Positions 8,593 to 15,911 of a stretch of 64,000 nt of DNA are shown here, in pieces. The stretch is taken from positions 434,001 to 498,000 of the forward strand of contig NZ_CP034767.1 of assembly GCF_004005995.1 (NCBI RefSeq), written 5' to 3'. Below the pieces are notes generated by a model. It made no database searches. It had not been told where the DNA came from and worked only from the letters and a program-made list of their open reading frames with translations. How positions within the stretch are numbered: the first letter of the stretch is position 1; each line of letters begins with the position of its first letter. The position numbers were made by a program, and so were the translations under genes. The stretch comes from Devosia sp. 1566. GTDB lineage: Bacteria; Pseudomonadota; Alphaproteobacteria; Rhizobiales; Devosiaceae.

Positions 8593-8991
8593 ATGAAGCC
8601 AACCATCAGCATCATCACCATCGGCGTCGATGATCTGCCGCGCGCCTTTGCCTTTTACCGCGCGCTGTTCGAGCTGGGCGACGACCAGATCGGGGCAGGG
8701 GACGACCATGTGGCGTTTTTTCTCGATGAACGGCTGAGCTTTGTGCTGTTCCCGCGCACCCAGATTGCCGAGACCGCGGGGCTCGAAGCCCCCGTAGCGG
8801 GCTCGCCGGGCTTTGTGCTCAGCCACCGCGCCGCCGATGCCGTCGAGGTCGATGCCATTCTCGACCAGGTGCTGGTGGCGGGTGGCTCGATCATTACCCC
8901 GGGCACATCGTCCGAATGGGGCTACTCGGCTTACTTCGCCGACAGCGAAGGCAATGTCTGGGAACTGATGGCGACCCCAACCGCCAATTAA
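8593..8991 (+). CDS. VOC (glyoxalase/dioxygenase fold) family protein
   Basis: This 132-residue protein has the paired beta-alpha-beta-beta-beta repeats of the VOC superfamily: ITIGVDDLPRAFAFYRALF at the N-terminus and YFADSEGNVWELMAT at the C-terminus. Such proteins bind metals or sequester small molecules, and the specific activity is not predictable. The start follows GAGGAGC. The stop shares TTAA with the stop of the convergent HxlR gene. Confidence 0.82.
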   Translation: MKPTISIITIGVDDLPRAFAFYRALFELGDDQIGAGDDHVAFFLDERLSFVLFPRTQIAETAGLEAPVAGSPGFVLSHRAADAVEVDAILDQVLVAGGSIITPGTSSEWGYSAYFADSEGNVWELMATPTAN

Positions 8992-9416
8992 GCCGCGCCA
9001 TTACGTTCGGCAAAGGCCTTGCGGCTCGCCTCGATAGCCGCGTGATGCTCTTCCGCCCACAGCCAGACGCCGCAAAACGCGCCCCCGAGACTCCGGCCCA
9101 TCGGGGTGAGGCTGTATTCCACATGGGGTGGGATCACCGGATGCACGGTTCGTTGCACGAGGCCATCGGCTTCCATCTGCCGCAAGGTCTTGGTCAGCAT
9201 CTTCTGGCTGATCTCGCCGACCTTGCGTCCCACATCGGTGAAGCGCAGCGTACCGTGATCATTGAGGGCCTCGAGGATCAGCATGGTCCATTTGTCGGCG
9301 ACCTTGCCGATGATGTCGCGCACCAGGCGATCGAGTTCGGGATCGAGCGGCTTGCCGCCAGCGCGCTCGCTCCACTGGTAGATCGAGGGGGCTGAAACTT
9401 CTCGCGGCATCGACAC
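8988..9416 (-). CDS. HxlR-family winged-helix transcriptional regulator
   Basis: This 142-residue protein has the HxlR/DUF24 domain: KVADKWTMLILEAL, then RFTDVGRKVGEISQKMLTKTL as the DNA-binding region, and a wing at HVEYSLTPMGRSL. HxlR regulators usually repress or activate a divergently transcribed oxidoreductase in response to aldehydes, quinones or disulfide stress. Here the divergent gene is an SDR oxidoreductase 94 nt away, with repeats between them. There is one Cys (FCGVWLW) and no N-terminal redox Cys. Confidence 0.9.
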   Translation of the reverse strand: MSMPREVSAPSIYQWSERAGGKPLDPELDRLVRDIIGKVADKWTMLILEALNDHGTLRFTDVGRKVGEISQKMLTKTLRQMEADGLVQRTVHPVIPPHVEYSLTPMGRSLGGAFCGVWLWAEEHHAAIEASRKAFAERNGAA

Positions 9417-9422
9417 TCTCCG

Positions 9423-9463
9423 TTGGGTGCGTATGGATCTTTTGGGTGCCTACTTCCCGTAGG
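9423..9463. promoter_or_regulatory. candidate HxlR operator between the regulator and SDR genes
   Basis: Two direct copies of TTGGGTGC (9423-9430 and 9442-9449) are spaced by 19 bp, about two helical turns. The second runs into an inverted repeat CCTAC-ttccc-GTAGG (9449-9463). The block lies between the divergent starts at 9416 and 9511, where an HxlR dimer would be expected to bind. The operator role is inferred. Confidence 0.45.
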
Positions 9464-9510
9464 AGAGTATGCGGCTTAACTCTGGGCGACACAAGCCAAG
9501 GAGAGTTTTC

Positions 9511-10260
9511 ATGCGCATGAGCGGCAACACCATTCTCATTACCGGCGGCGGCTCCGGCATCGGCCGGGGCTTGGCCGAAGCCTTTCACCGCGCGGGCAAT
9601 CAGGTGATCATCAGCGGGCGGCGCCAGGACGCGCTCGATGCGGTCACCGCCGCCAATCCCGGCATGGCGGCATTCACCGTGGATATGAGCGACCCCGAAG
9701 CGATCCGCGCCTTCGCCCAGCGGGTGATCGCGGCCTTTCCCGCGCTCAACGCCGTGATCAACAATGCCGGGATCATGGTCGATGAAGATTTGGTCGCGGG
9801 GGACTATCTGGCGATCGCCGAGGCAACGGTCGCGACCAATCTGCTGGGGCCGATCCGTCTTACGGCTGCCTTGCTGCCGCATCTGCTGGCGCAACCTCGG
9901 GCGGCGGTGTTGACCGTCTCCTCAGGCCTGGCCTTCGTGCCCAAGGCGTCGACCCCGACCTATAGCGCCACCAAGGCGGCGATCCACAGCTATTCCCAGT
10001 CGCTGCGCCATCAGCTGCGCCACACGGCTGTGGAGGTGATCGAGCTCGCCCCGCCCTATGTGCAAACCACGCTGCAGGGCGAAAAGCAGGCCAATGACCC
10101 CAACGCCATGCCACTGGCCGACTATATCAGCGAAACCATGCAACTGCTGGCGGCAGGACCCGAGAATGGCGAGGTGCTGGTGCAGCGCGTGCATCGCCAG
10201 CGCTTTGCCGAGCAGAGCGGCAATGCCGCTGCGGTGTTCGGCTTCATCAACCCGGCCTGA
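9511..10260 (+). CDS. short-chain dehydrogenase/reductase (SDR)
   Basis: This 249-residue classical SDR has the cofactor motif TGGGSGIG (residues 12-19), NNAG near residue 85, and the catalytic YSATK near 150. It oxidises or reduces an alcohol/carbonyl with NAD(P)H, and the substrate is unknown. Start ATG 9511 is chosen because AAGGAGAG lies 6 nt upstream; an in-frame codon at 9469 lacks this. Divergence from the HxlR gene suggests control by it. Confidence 0.88.
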   Translation: MRMSGNTILITGGGSGIGRGLAEAFHRAGNQVIISGRRQDALDAVTAANPGMAAFTVDMSDPEAIRAFAQRVIAAFPALNAVINNAGIMVDEDLVAGDYLAIAEATVATNLLGPIRLTAALLPHLLAQPRAAVLTVSSGLAFVPKASTPTYSATKAAIHSYSQSLRHQLRHTAVEVIELAPPYVQTTLQGEKQANDPNAMPLADYISETMQLLAAGPENGEVLVQRVHRQRFAEQSGNAAAVFGFINPA

Positions 10261-10270
10261 GGCCACGGTC

Positions 10271-10298
10271 GGGTGGCGGGTGCTAGAACCCGCCGCCC
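10271..10298. terminator. bidirectional hairpin terminator between convergent genes
   Basis: An 11-bp stem with one G-T pair (10271-10281 with 10288-10298) and a 6-nt loop (GCTAGA) lies between the SDR and the convergent coiled-coil gene. The loop contains the stop codon of the minus-strand gene, and the right arm encodes its last glycines, so coding and terminator functions overlap. Confidence 0.6.
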
Positions 10299-11803
10299 GT
10301 CTTGAACCCGCCATGCTTGCGCGTGCCGCCTGAGCCGGTGCGCGGGCGCGAAAAGCCGCCGCCCCCTGCGGGCGGACGCCCACCGCCGCCGCCATCGCGC
10401 CTGCTGCCGCCGCCAAAGCTGCCTTCGGGCCATTGGAAGCCGCCCCCGCCTTGCGGCCAGGGATTGGCGCTGCGCCCGTTATTGGGCAGGCCTTCGCCGC
10501 CACCCCAATCACTGGTGCCGGGGTTCCAGTTCTGCGAGCGCCGCCAATGCTCCCAGTAGGAGGCGGCGGAAATGCCCCCGCGCAGGAAATCGTTGAGCAT
10601 GTCGCCCACGAGCCGGTCTTCGCCAAAGCTCGAGCGGGGATCGTCGAACCGCTGCTTTTTGAACTCCCACTGGATGTCCTCGAGCTCGCGCCGGCGGGCG
10701 GCGAGGGTCTTGAGGCGCGCCTTTTGCTCGCGCACCTCGGCGTCTTCTTCCTTCATGCGCGCCCGGGCATCGTCGATCTGGGCGACGATGGTGTCGTCGC
10801 GCCCGGTGCGGGTCTGCCGCGCTTCGGCCAGCAGCGTCTGGATATCCTCGCGCCCCAGCTCGGTCGCGAGCGTATCGAGCGCTTCGGCAAAGGAGGGATC
10901 GCGCCCCTGCGCCATTGCGCCCAGCGCCTGGGCGGCACCATCGCGCCGATCTTCGGCGGCGACGATCTCGGCGTCGATCGCCTCGATGCGCGCCTGCATG
11001 GCGGCCAATGCTTCGCGCAAGGGGCGACCGCCCGCTTCGTCGATGGCGACCTGTTCGAGCCGGTCGAGCTCGGCCTGCGCCGCTTCCGCATTGGCGATCT
11101 GGCGCTCGGCATGCTCGCGCAGGCGCATCGGCAATTCGTTGAGCATGGCGAAATTGGGCCGCGCCTTGTTGAAGCCGACGATCCCCGCGACCCAGCCATC
11201 AAGGAAGCGCACCAGATTGTTGGCGCGATAGCGCGAGGTGCCATAACCGGCATCCCACAAATACATGAACAGCGGATCGCTGCGATAAGGGCTGCCCTTT
11301 TGCGCCTGGTCGGCTTCCGCCTGCTCGGTCTTGCGCATGGATTGGGCGGCAATCTCGGCGAGTTCCTCGGCCTCCTGCCGCTTGGCGATCCAGGCGGGGT
11401 CGGTGCTGATCTGCGCCTGGAGGCGCGCGCCCAGTGCCTTGAGCTCGCTTTGCCTTGTTTCGAGTTCCGCCAGCGCCTGGGCGCGCTGCTCGGTAAGGCC
11501 CGCCAACTCCGCATCGGCGGCGGCGAGCCCTTCCTCGGCCTGGCTCAGATGGCGCGCATGGTCCTTGAGCATTTCGCGCGCCTTGCTTTCGGCCAGCGAA
11601 ATGCGCCCGTCGAGTTCGCCCTGCACGCCCGGATCGAGGCGTAATTGCGCCAGCTGCCGGAACAGCTCCGCTTCGCTTTCGCGCATCTTGCTCAGCCGCT
11701 CGGCGGAGCGGGCAAGGCGGCGCGAGATTTCGTCCTCTTCGCGCCGGATGTCGCGCATGGCCTCGTCGAGGCTGGCCAGGGCCTGGGGTCCGCGGATGCT
11801 CAT
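10283..11803 (-). CDS. uncharacterised coiled-coil protein with Gly-rich tail
   Basis: I do not recognise a named family. The 506 residues fall into a long heptad-rich coiled coil (about 10-170), a compact segment rich in aromatics (DPLFMYLWDAGYGTSRYRANNLVRFLDGW, about 176-235), a second coiled coil (about 240-400), and a Gly/Trp/Asn-rich low-complexity tail (about 430-506). No membrane segment or signal peptide is seen. It is the last gene of a three-gene minus-strand operon, starting 4 nt after the DUF6384-like gene ends. The architecture suggests a scaffold or filament-like partner; that is inference. Confidence 0.85.
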   Translation of the reverse strand: MSIRGPQALASLDEAMRDIRREEDEISRRLARSAERLSKMRESEAELFRQLAQLRLDPGVQGELDGRISLAESKAREMLKDHARHLSQAEEGLAAADAELAGLTEQRAQALAELETRQSELKALGARLQAQISTDPAWIAKRQEAEELAEIAAQSMRKTEQAEADQAQKGSPYRSDPLFMYLWDAGYGTSRYRANNLVRFLDGWVAGIVGFNKARPNFAMLNELPMRLREHAERQIANAEAAQAELDRLEQVAIDEAGGRPLREALAAMQARIEAIDAEIVAAEDRRDGAAQALGAMAQGRDPSFAEALDTLATELGREDIQTLLAEARQTRTGRDDTIVAQIDDARARMKEEDAEVREQKARLKTLAARRRELEDIQWEFKKQRFDDPRSSFGEDRLVGDMLNDFLRGGISAASYWEHWRRSQNWNPGTSDWGGGEGLPNNGRSANPWPQGGGGFQWPEGSFGGGSRRDGGGGGRPPAGGGGFSRPRTGSGGTRKHGGFKTGGGF

Positions 11804-11807
11804 TGCT

Positions 11808-12752
11808 TTACCACCGCGTCAGTGCCCCGCCGAGAACCGGCATCAGATATTCGACCTGCATGAACCCGTCCGATTTGCGGCCCACTTCATTGGCTTCGAT
11901 GATGCCGTTGTCGCGCTTGTCGGCGGCAACGGCGTTGTAGACCGCCTCGGGCACGCGAATGGCCCAGACCGAAACGGTCTCGGTTTCCATGGTTTCCTCG
12001 TTGAGCACCGGCAGCGACAACACGTCCCCATCGGGCCCCACCGCTTCCACCACGATGTAGTAATTGGTCGCGGCGGTGTTGATCTCGGGGAAGGTCCAGA
12101 AACCCGATTGCTGATCGGGCCGGTTGATCACGCGCAGGGTATATTGCTGGCGCAGCAGGTCGCGCAGGTCGGTCAGGCGCTTGACCGCGTCTTCCGCGCC
12201 CGCGCGATTGCCTTCGGCCGCAAAGGCCTTGCCGCGCGAGCGCAGCACTTCGGCCTCCACCACGGCCTGCTGCACCTTGGTTTCCTCGAAAATGGTCTGG
12301 TAGAGCATGTCCATCTGCGCGGGCAGGCCTTCGCTGAGCTCGATGCGCGCTTGCTCAGCCTGGCTCGACTGATAAGGCCGCCAGGCGCCGAAATAGCCGA
12401 CGGCACACACAAGCAGCACCAGCAGCAGCGCGCCCACCGGCTTGCCCCAGCTTTTGCGCCCGACATAAAGCCGCGCCAAAGTGGTGCGCCAGCCCGGAGT
12501 GGGCGGGTCATAAACGAACCGGCTTTCAGCCAGCGCCGCCACGCCTTCCCGCAGGATATGGTCGGGCACTTCGATGCCCTGGTGGCGATACACCTCGCGC
12601 AGCTTGTCGATCAGCTGCTGCTCGCGGGTCACCCCTTCGAGTTCACGCACGGCAAGGTCCTGCCGGTGACGGAGCGTGTCGACCACGTCCATCGCCAGCA
12701 TGACCTCGTCGAGCGGGGCAGGGGCAGGGGCCTTCGCCTGAACATCGCTCAT
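11808..12752 (-). CDS. single-pass membrane protein, DUF6384-like
   Basis: This 314-residue protein has a cytoplasmic helical region (about 12-90, starting LDEVMLAMDVVDTLRHRQDLA), one hydrophobic membrane span (about 105-124, VGALLLVLLVCAVGYFGAW), a helical stretch (about 130-200) and a beta-rich distal domain (about 205-314). It resembles entries I recall as DUF6384, with no assigned function. It is the middle gene of the three-gene operon, 29 nt from the gene before and 4 nt from the gene after. Topology predicts a link between the cytoplasm and the periplasmic face. Confidence 0.82.
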   Translation of the reverse strand: MSDVQAKAPAPAPLDEVMLAMDVVDTLRHRQDLAVRELEGVTREQQLIDKLREVYRHQGIEVPDHILREGVAALAESRFVYDPPTPGWRTTLARLYVGRKSWGKPVGALLLVLLVCAVGYFGAWRPYQSSQAEQARIELSEGLPAQMDMLYQTIFEETKVQQAVVEAEVLRSRGKAFAAEGNRAGAEDAVKRLTDLRDLLRQQYTLRVINRPDQQSGFWTFPEINTAATNYYIVVEAVGPDGDVLSLPVLNEETMETETVSVWAIRVPEAVYNAVAADKRDNGIIEANEVGRKSDGFMQVEYLMPVLGGALTRW

Positions 12753-12781
12753 GGTCGGGCCTGCATCCGTGCTCGTCCTAC

Positions 12782-14008
12782 TCAGCGGCCAGATTCAAGC
12801 AGCAAGGCATTGCCTTCGGTCGCAAGGGTCGCGAGGCGCCGCTTGCCGTCTTCCACCGCATCGCGGATTTCGGCCGAGTTCTTGGTCGAGGCCACGCGCA
12901 TCTCGTTGATGATGGTGCGCGACTTTTCCTGAAAGTTTATGACGCTGTCGACGAGCTTCTTGACCGCATCGGCGCGCACGGTCGGGCCATACCCGGCGCG
13001 CACCGCTTCCTCGCCCACCCGGTCGCCGATTTCCGAGAGGGTCTCGAGGCTCTTGCTCATCCCTTCCTTCATCGCGTTGAGCGTGGCGGTGGATTCGTTG
13101 AGCCCGAACATGCCGGTGAACGAGGCCGACAGGGCCGTCAAAACGGTTTCATTGGTGGAAAAGAACGAGATCGACTGCTGATACACCCGCTCCTTGGCAT
13201 TGGTGGTCTGCATCAGTCGCGCCATCACCACTTCGGAAGTGTTGTAGGAGATGGTCAAATTGTCCGAGAGGTCCTTGGCGATCTGGTAGCGCTTTTCCTC
13301 GTTCTGCATTTCGCGCAGGCGCTCGTCGCGCGCCATTTCAAGGCGGGCGCGATCGGCCGGCACAGTGCCGGCATAGCCGGCCAGTTCCTCGGCCGCAGCC
13401 TGCAAAATATTCTTCTTTTCTTCCAGCCGCTGCTCGGCGGTGGCCAGCACTTCGAGCGCCATCACCTCGGCTTGCTTCAGCGCCCCGCGGAAATCGCGAT
13501 AGGCCTCGAGAATGGTGTGCTCGCGCTCGATCTGGTCCTTGGTGTCGGCGGTGACCGCGAGATAGGTGTCGCGAATGGAATTGAAGCGCGTGGCAATGTC
13601 GCCGCGGCTGACCTTCATCCACACATTGCTGACGCGTTCCACCAGGTTGATCTTGTTGTCGGCCAACTGGTCGACCATCGCCTTGGCGTCGTCGCGGATG
13701 GAGTCAAAGCCCTTGGTGATGTCCTCGTAGCGCTCGCCGATCTTGACGGCCGCGACCTGCTCGCGCACCACCTCGTTGAAGGCGCTGGCCTGCGAGAGCG
13801 TGCGCCCGATCAGGATTACTCGGGTTTCATCCAGATCGGTGATCTGTTGCAACAAGCCGGTGATGGGCTGCTCGCCCTGCTGTTCGGGCCAGATCCCCAG
13901 ATTGCGGATCGCGTTGACGGCCTTGTCCAGATACTGCAGCGGCTGTTCGGCAACGGCGGAGGGCACCGAATTGGCGGTGGGCGTAGCAGTGGTGACTTGG
14001 CTGGCCAT
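12782..14008 (-). CDS. uncharacterised helical protein, possibly distant to TelA
   Basis: This 408-residue, almost wholly helical protein has no signal peptide and no clear membrane span. Start 14008 is supported by AGGAG 7 nt upstream; in-frame codons further upstream encode unrelated Arg-rich residues. The C-terminal half (about 245-350, with many Asn/Thr such as NTSEVVMARLMQTTNAKERVYQQ) is loosely reminiscent of TelA-type toxic-anion-resistance proteins. I cannot confirm homology by eye. It is the first gene of the three-gene operon. A symmetric site and a divergent CoxG-like gene lie upstream. Confidence 0.8.
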   Translation of the reverse strand: MASQVTTATPTANSVPSAVAEQPLQYLDKAVNAIRNLGIWPEQQGEQPITGLLQQITDLDETRVILIGRTLSQASAFNEVVREQVAAVKIGERYEDITKGFDSIRDDAKAMVDQLADNKINLVERVSNVWMKVSRGDIATRFNSIRDTYLAVTADTKDQIEREHTILEAYRDFRGALKQAEVMALEVLATAEQRLEEKKNILQAAAEELAGYAGTVPADRARLEMARDERLREMQNEEKRYQIAKDLSDNLTISYNTSEVVMARLMQTTNAKERVYQQSISFFSTNETVLTALSASFTGMFGLNESTATLNAMKEGMSKSLETLSEIGDRVGEEAVRAGYGPTVRADAVKKLVDSVINFQEKSRTIINEMRVASTKNSAEIRDAVEDGKRRLATLATEGNALLLESGR

Positions 14009-14165
14009 GTTCGCTCCTGATTCTGCGCGGCATCGGCGAGATCGCCTGGTTGCGCTATAGATTGCTGCTGGCCTAACGCGTGACAATTGCATCTGCGCCA
14101 CAGGCCGACTATTTAGGCCATATTGGTGCGAAAAAGCCGCACGTAAAGGGCAGGGGCAAAATCAG

Positions 14166-14180
14166 TGCAAAGCATTTGCA
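14166..14180. promoter_or_regulatory. symmetric site TGCAAA-gca-TTTGCA
   Basis: Six-bp inverted arms with a 3-bp spacer lie in the 233-nt divergent region between the coiled-coil operon (start 14008) and the CoxG-like gene (start 14242). A second small inverted repeat, GTGCG/CGCAC, is at 14126-14142. The position fits an operator shared by the two units. No regulator gene is adjacent. Confidence 0.35.
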
Positions 14181-14241
14181 AACCACGGTATTTTCGCCAC
14201 AGCGCTGCCATTTTTCCGCCCGTCGCGCTGGGCATGCGCTG

Positions 14242-14718
14242 ATGCAGTTCGGTGGCCGTTATCTCATCGCTGCGCCCCGTCCCGTGGTTTGGCTCGCCCT
14301 GAATGACGCCGCGGTGCTGCAAGCCGCCATTCCCGGCTGCCATCGCATCGAATGGTCGGGGCCGACAGCGCTCGACCTCGAGATCAAGGTCAATCTGGGC
14401 GTGGTGCATCCCGTGTTCAAAGGCGGGCTCAACCTGTCCAATATCGTTCCGGCCGAGCGCTATACGCTGACGGGCCGCGGCAAGGGCGGCCTGTTAGGGC
14501 TCGCCGAAGGGACGGCCGATATCGTGCTGACCGACCGGGGCGAACAGACTGAACTCGTGTTCACCGCCACCGGCGGCGCCTCGGGCCAGCTCATGCGCCT
14601 GGGACAGGCGATTATTGGCAACTCCGCGCAAAAGATCATCGATGGCTTTTTCGCCCGCTTCGGCGATGCGATGGGCGCCGCGGTGACTCCGCTGCCACCG
14701 CCAGAGCAGGCGGGTTAG
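14242..14718 (+). CDS. CoxG-like SRPBCC family protein
   Basis: This 158-residue protein has the START/SRPBCC fold of carbon monoxide dehydrogenase subunit G: a short N-terminal strand (MQFGGRYLIAAPRPVVWLALND), a conserved PGCHRIE segment near residue 36, and a C-terminal amphipathic helix (about 112-145). CoxG proteins help recruit CO dehydrogenase to the membrane, but many homologues occur without cox genes, and none are seen here. An in-frame start at 14080 would add 54 residues that look non-coding. A hairpin begins right after the stop. Confidence 0.8.
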   Translation: MQFGGRYLIAAPRPVVWLALNDAAVLQAAIPGCHRIEWSGPTALDLEIKVNLGVVHPVFKGGLNLSNIVPAERYTLTGRGKGGLLGLAEGTADIVLTDRGEQTELVFTATGGASGQLMRLGQAIIGNSAQKIIDGFFARFGDAMGAAVTPLPPPEQAG

Positions 14719-14747
14719 CCGCCGGCCGCGCCTACCGGAGCGGCGGC
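14718..14747 (+). terminator. hairpin after the CoxG-like gene
   Basis: Arms GCCGCCG (14718-14724) and CGGCGGC (14741-14747) start at the last base of the stop codon, and a T-rich stretch (TCAATCTTTGTT) follows. This is probably a terminator separating the gene from the nucleoside cluster. Confidence 0.5.
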
Positions 14748-14894
14748 ATGGTCAATCTTTGTTCAGATCATTGAAGGCGCTGCTTTTTTGCTTGCGGACA
14801 AGGGGATTGCACGATTGTATCCCCCCAGAGCGCAGGGAGAATTCACCGTTGGGCGTGGCGCCAACGCTCCATTGCGAGACAGGGAGACGACCTC

Positions 14895-15899
14895 ATGAAG
14901 TTTGCAAGCTCCATCAAGGCACTGGCCGGCGGGATCGCGCTGAGCGCACTGCTTTCGGGTGCCGCCTTTGCTGATCCCGCACTGATCTATGATCTGGGCG
15001 GCAAGTTCGACAAGTCCTTCAACGAGGCCGCCTATAACGGCGCCGAGAAGTGGAAGGCAGACACCGGCGGCAACTATCTCGAACTGGAACTGCAAAACGA
15101 CGCCCAGCGCGAACAGGCCCTGCGCCGCTTCGCCAGCCAGGGCGCCAACCCAATCGTCGTGATGAGCTTCATGTGGGAATCGGTGCTGGCCCCGCTCGCC
15201 GCCGAATTTCCCGACACCAATTTCGTCGTGATCGACGCCGTGGTGGATGCTCCCAATGTCCAGTCGATCCTGTTTGACGAGCATACCGGCTCGTTCCTTG
15301 TCGGTGCGCTCGCGGCGATGAAGTCCGAAACCGGCACGATCGGCTTTGTGGGTGGCATGGACGTGCCCCTGATCCACAAATTCTATTGCGGCTATGCGCA
15401 GGGCGCCAAGGCCGTGAACCCCGACATCAAGCTGATCGAAAACTATACCGGCACCACCCCGGCTGCCTGGAACGATCCGGTGACCGCCGGTGAACTGGCG
15501 ACCGCCGCTTCCGACGCCGGCGCCGACGTGATCTTTGCCGCTGCTGGTGGCTCAGGCCTCGGCGTGCTGCAGACCATGGCCGATCAGGGCAAGTACTCGA
15601 TCGGCGTCGACAGCAACCAGAACTACCTGCATCCCGGCTCGGTGCTGACCTCGATGCTCAAGCGCGTCGACAATGCCGTGATCGAAGCCTTCACCAATGG
15701 CGCCGATGACGCCACCTTCAAGCCGGGCCTCACCATTCTGGGTCTGGATGGCGACTTTGTCGATTATGCCGTCGACGAGAACAACCAGAGCCTCATCACC
15801 CCGGAAGACCAGGCCAAGCTCGACGAGCTCAAGGGCAAGATCGCTTCGGGCGAGATCGAGGTGCATGACTACACCACCGACAACAACTGCCCGCTGTAA
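14895..15899 (+). CDS. BmpA/Med-family nucleoside ABC transporter binding protein
   Basis: This 334-residue periplasmic binding protein has a signal peptide ending at LLSGAAFA. The mature protein opens with the family pattern ALIYDLGGKFDKSFNEAAYNGAEKW and carries GTIGFVGGMDVPLIHKFYCGYAQGAK in the hinge region. BmpA-type proteins of this clan bind nucleosides. The gene heads an importer operon followed by cytidine deaminase and deo genes, which supports nucleosides as substrate. A 6-bp hairpin (14847-14866) lies in its leader. A GGGAG ribosome site precedes the ATG. Confidence 0.92.
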   Translation: MKFASSIKALAGGIALSALLSGAAFADPALIYDLGGKFDKSFNEAAYNGAEKWKADTGGNYLELELQNDAQREQALRRFASQGANPIVVMSFMWESVLAPLAAEFPDTNFVVIDAVVDAPNVQSILFDEHTGSFLVGALAAMKSETGTIGFVGGMDVPLIHKFYCGYAQGAKAVNPDIKLIENYTGTTPAAWNDPVTAGELATAASDAGADVIFAAAGGSGLGVLQTMADQGKYSIGVDSNQNYLHPGSVLTSMLKRVDNAVIEAFTNGADDATFKPGLTILGLDGDFVDYAVDENNQSLITPEDQAKLDELKGKIASGEIEVHDYTTDNNCPL

Positions 15900-15911
15900 A
15901 GCCCAGCGCTG

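Noticed and set aside
14719-14894. Possible purine riboswitch in front of the nucleoside importer
   Set aside because: Only a 6-bp hairpin and a terminator of the previous gene are visible. The three-way junction core of purine riboswitches is not recognisable.
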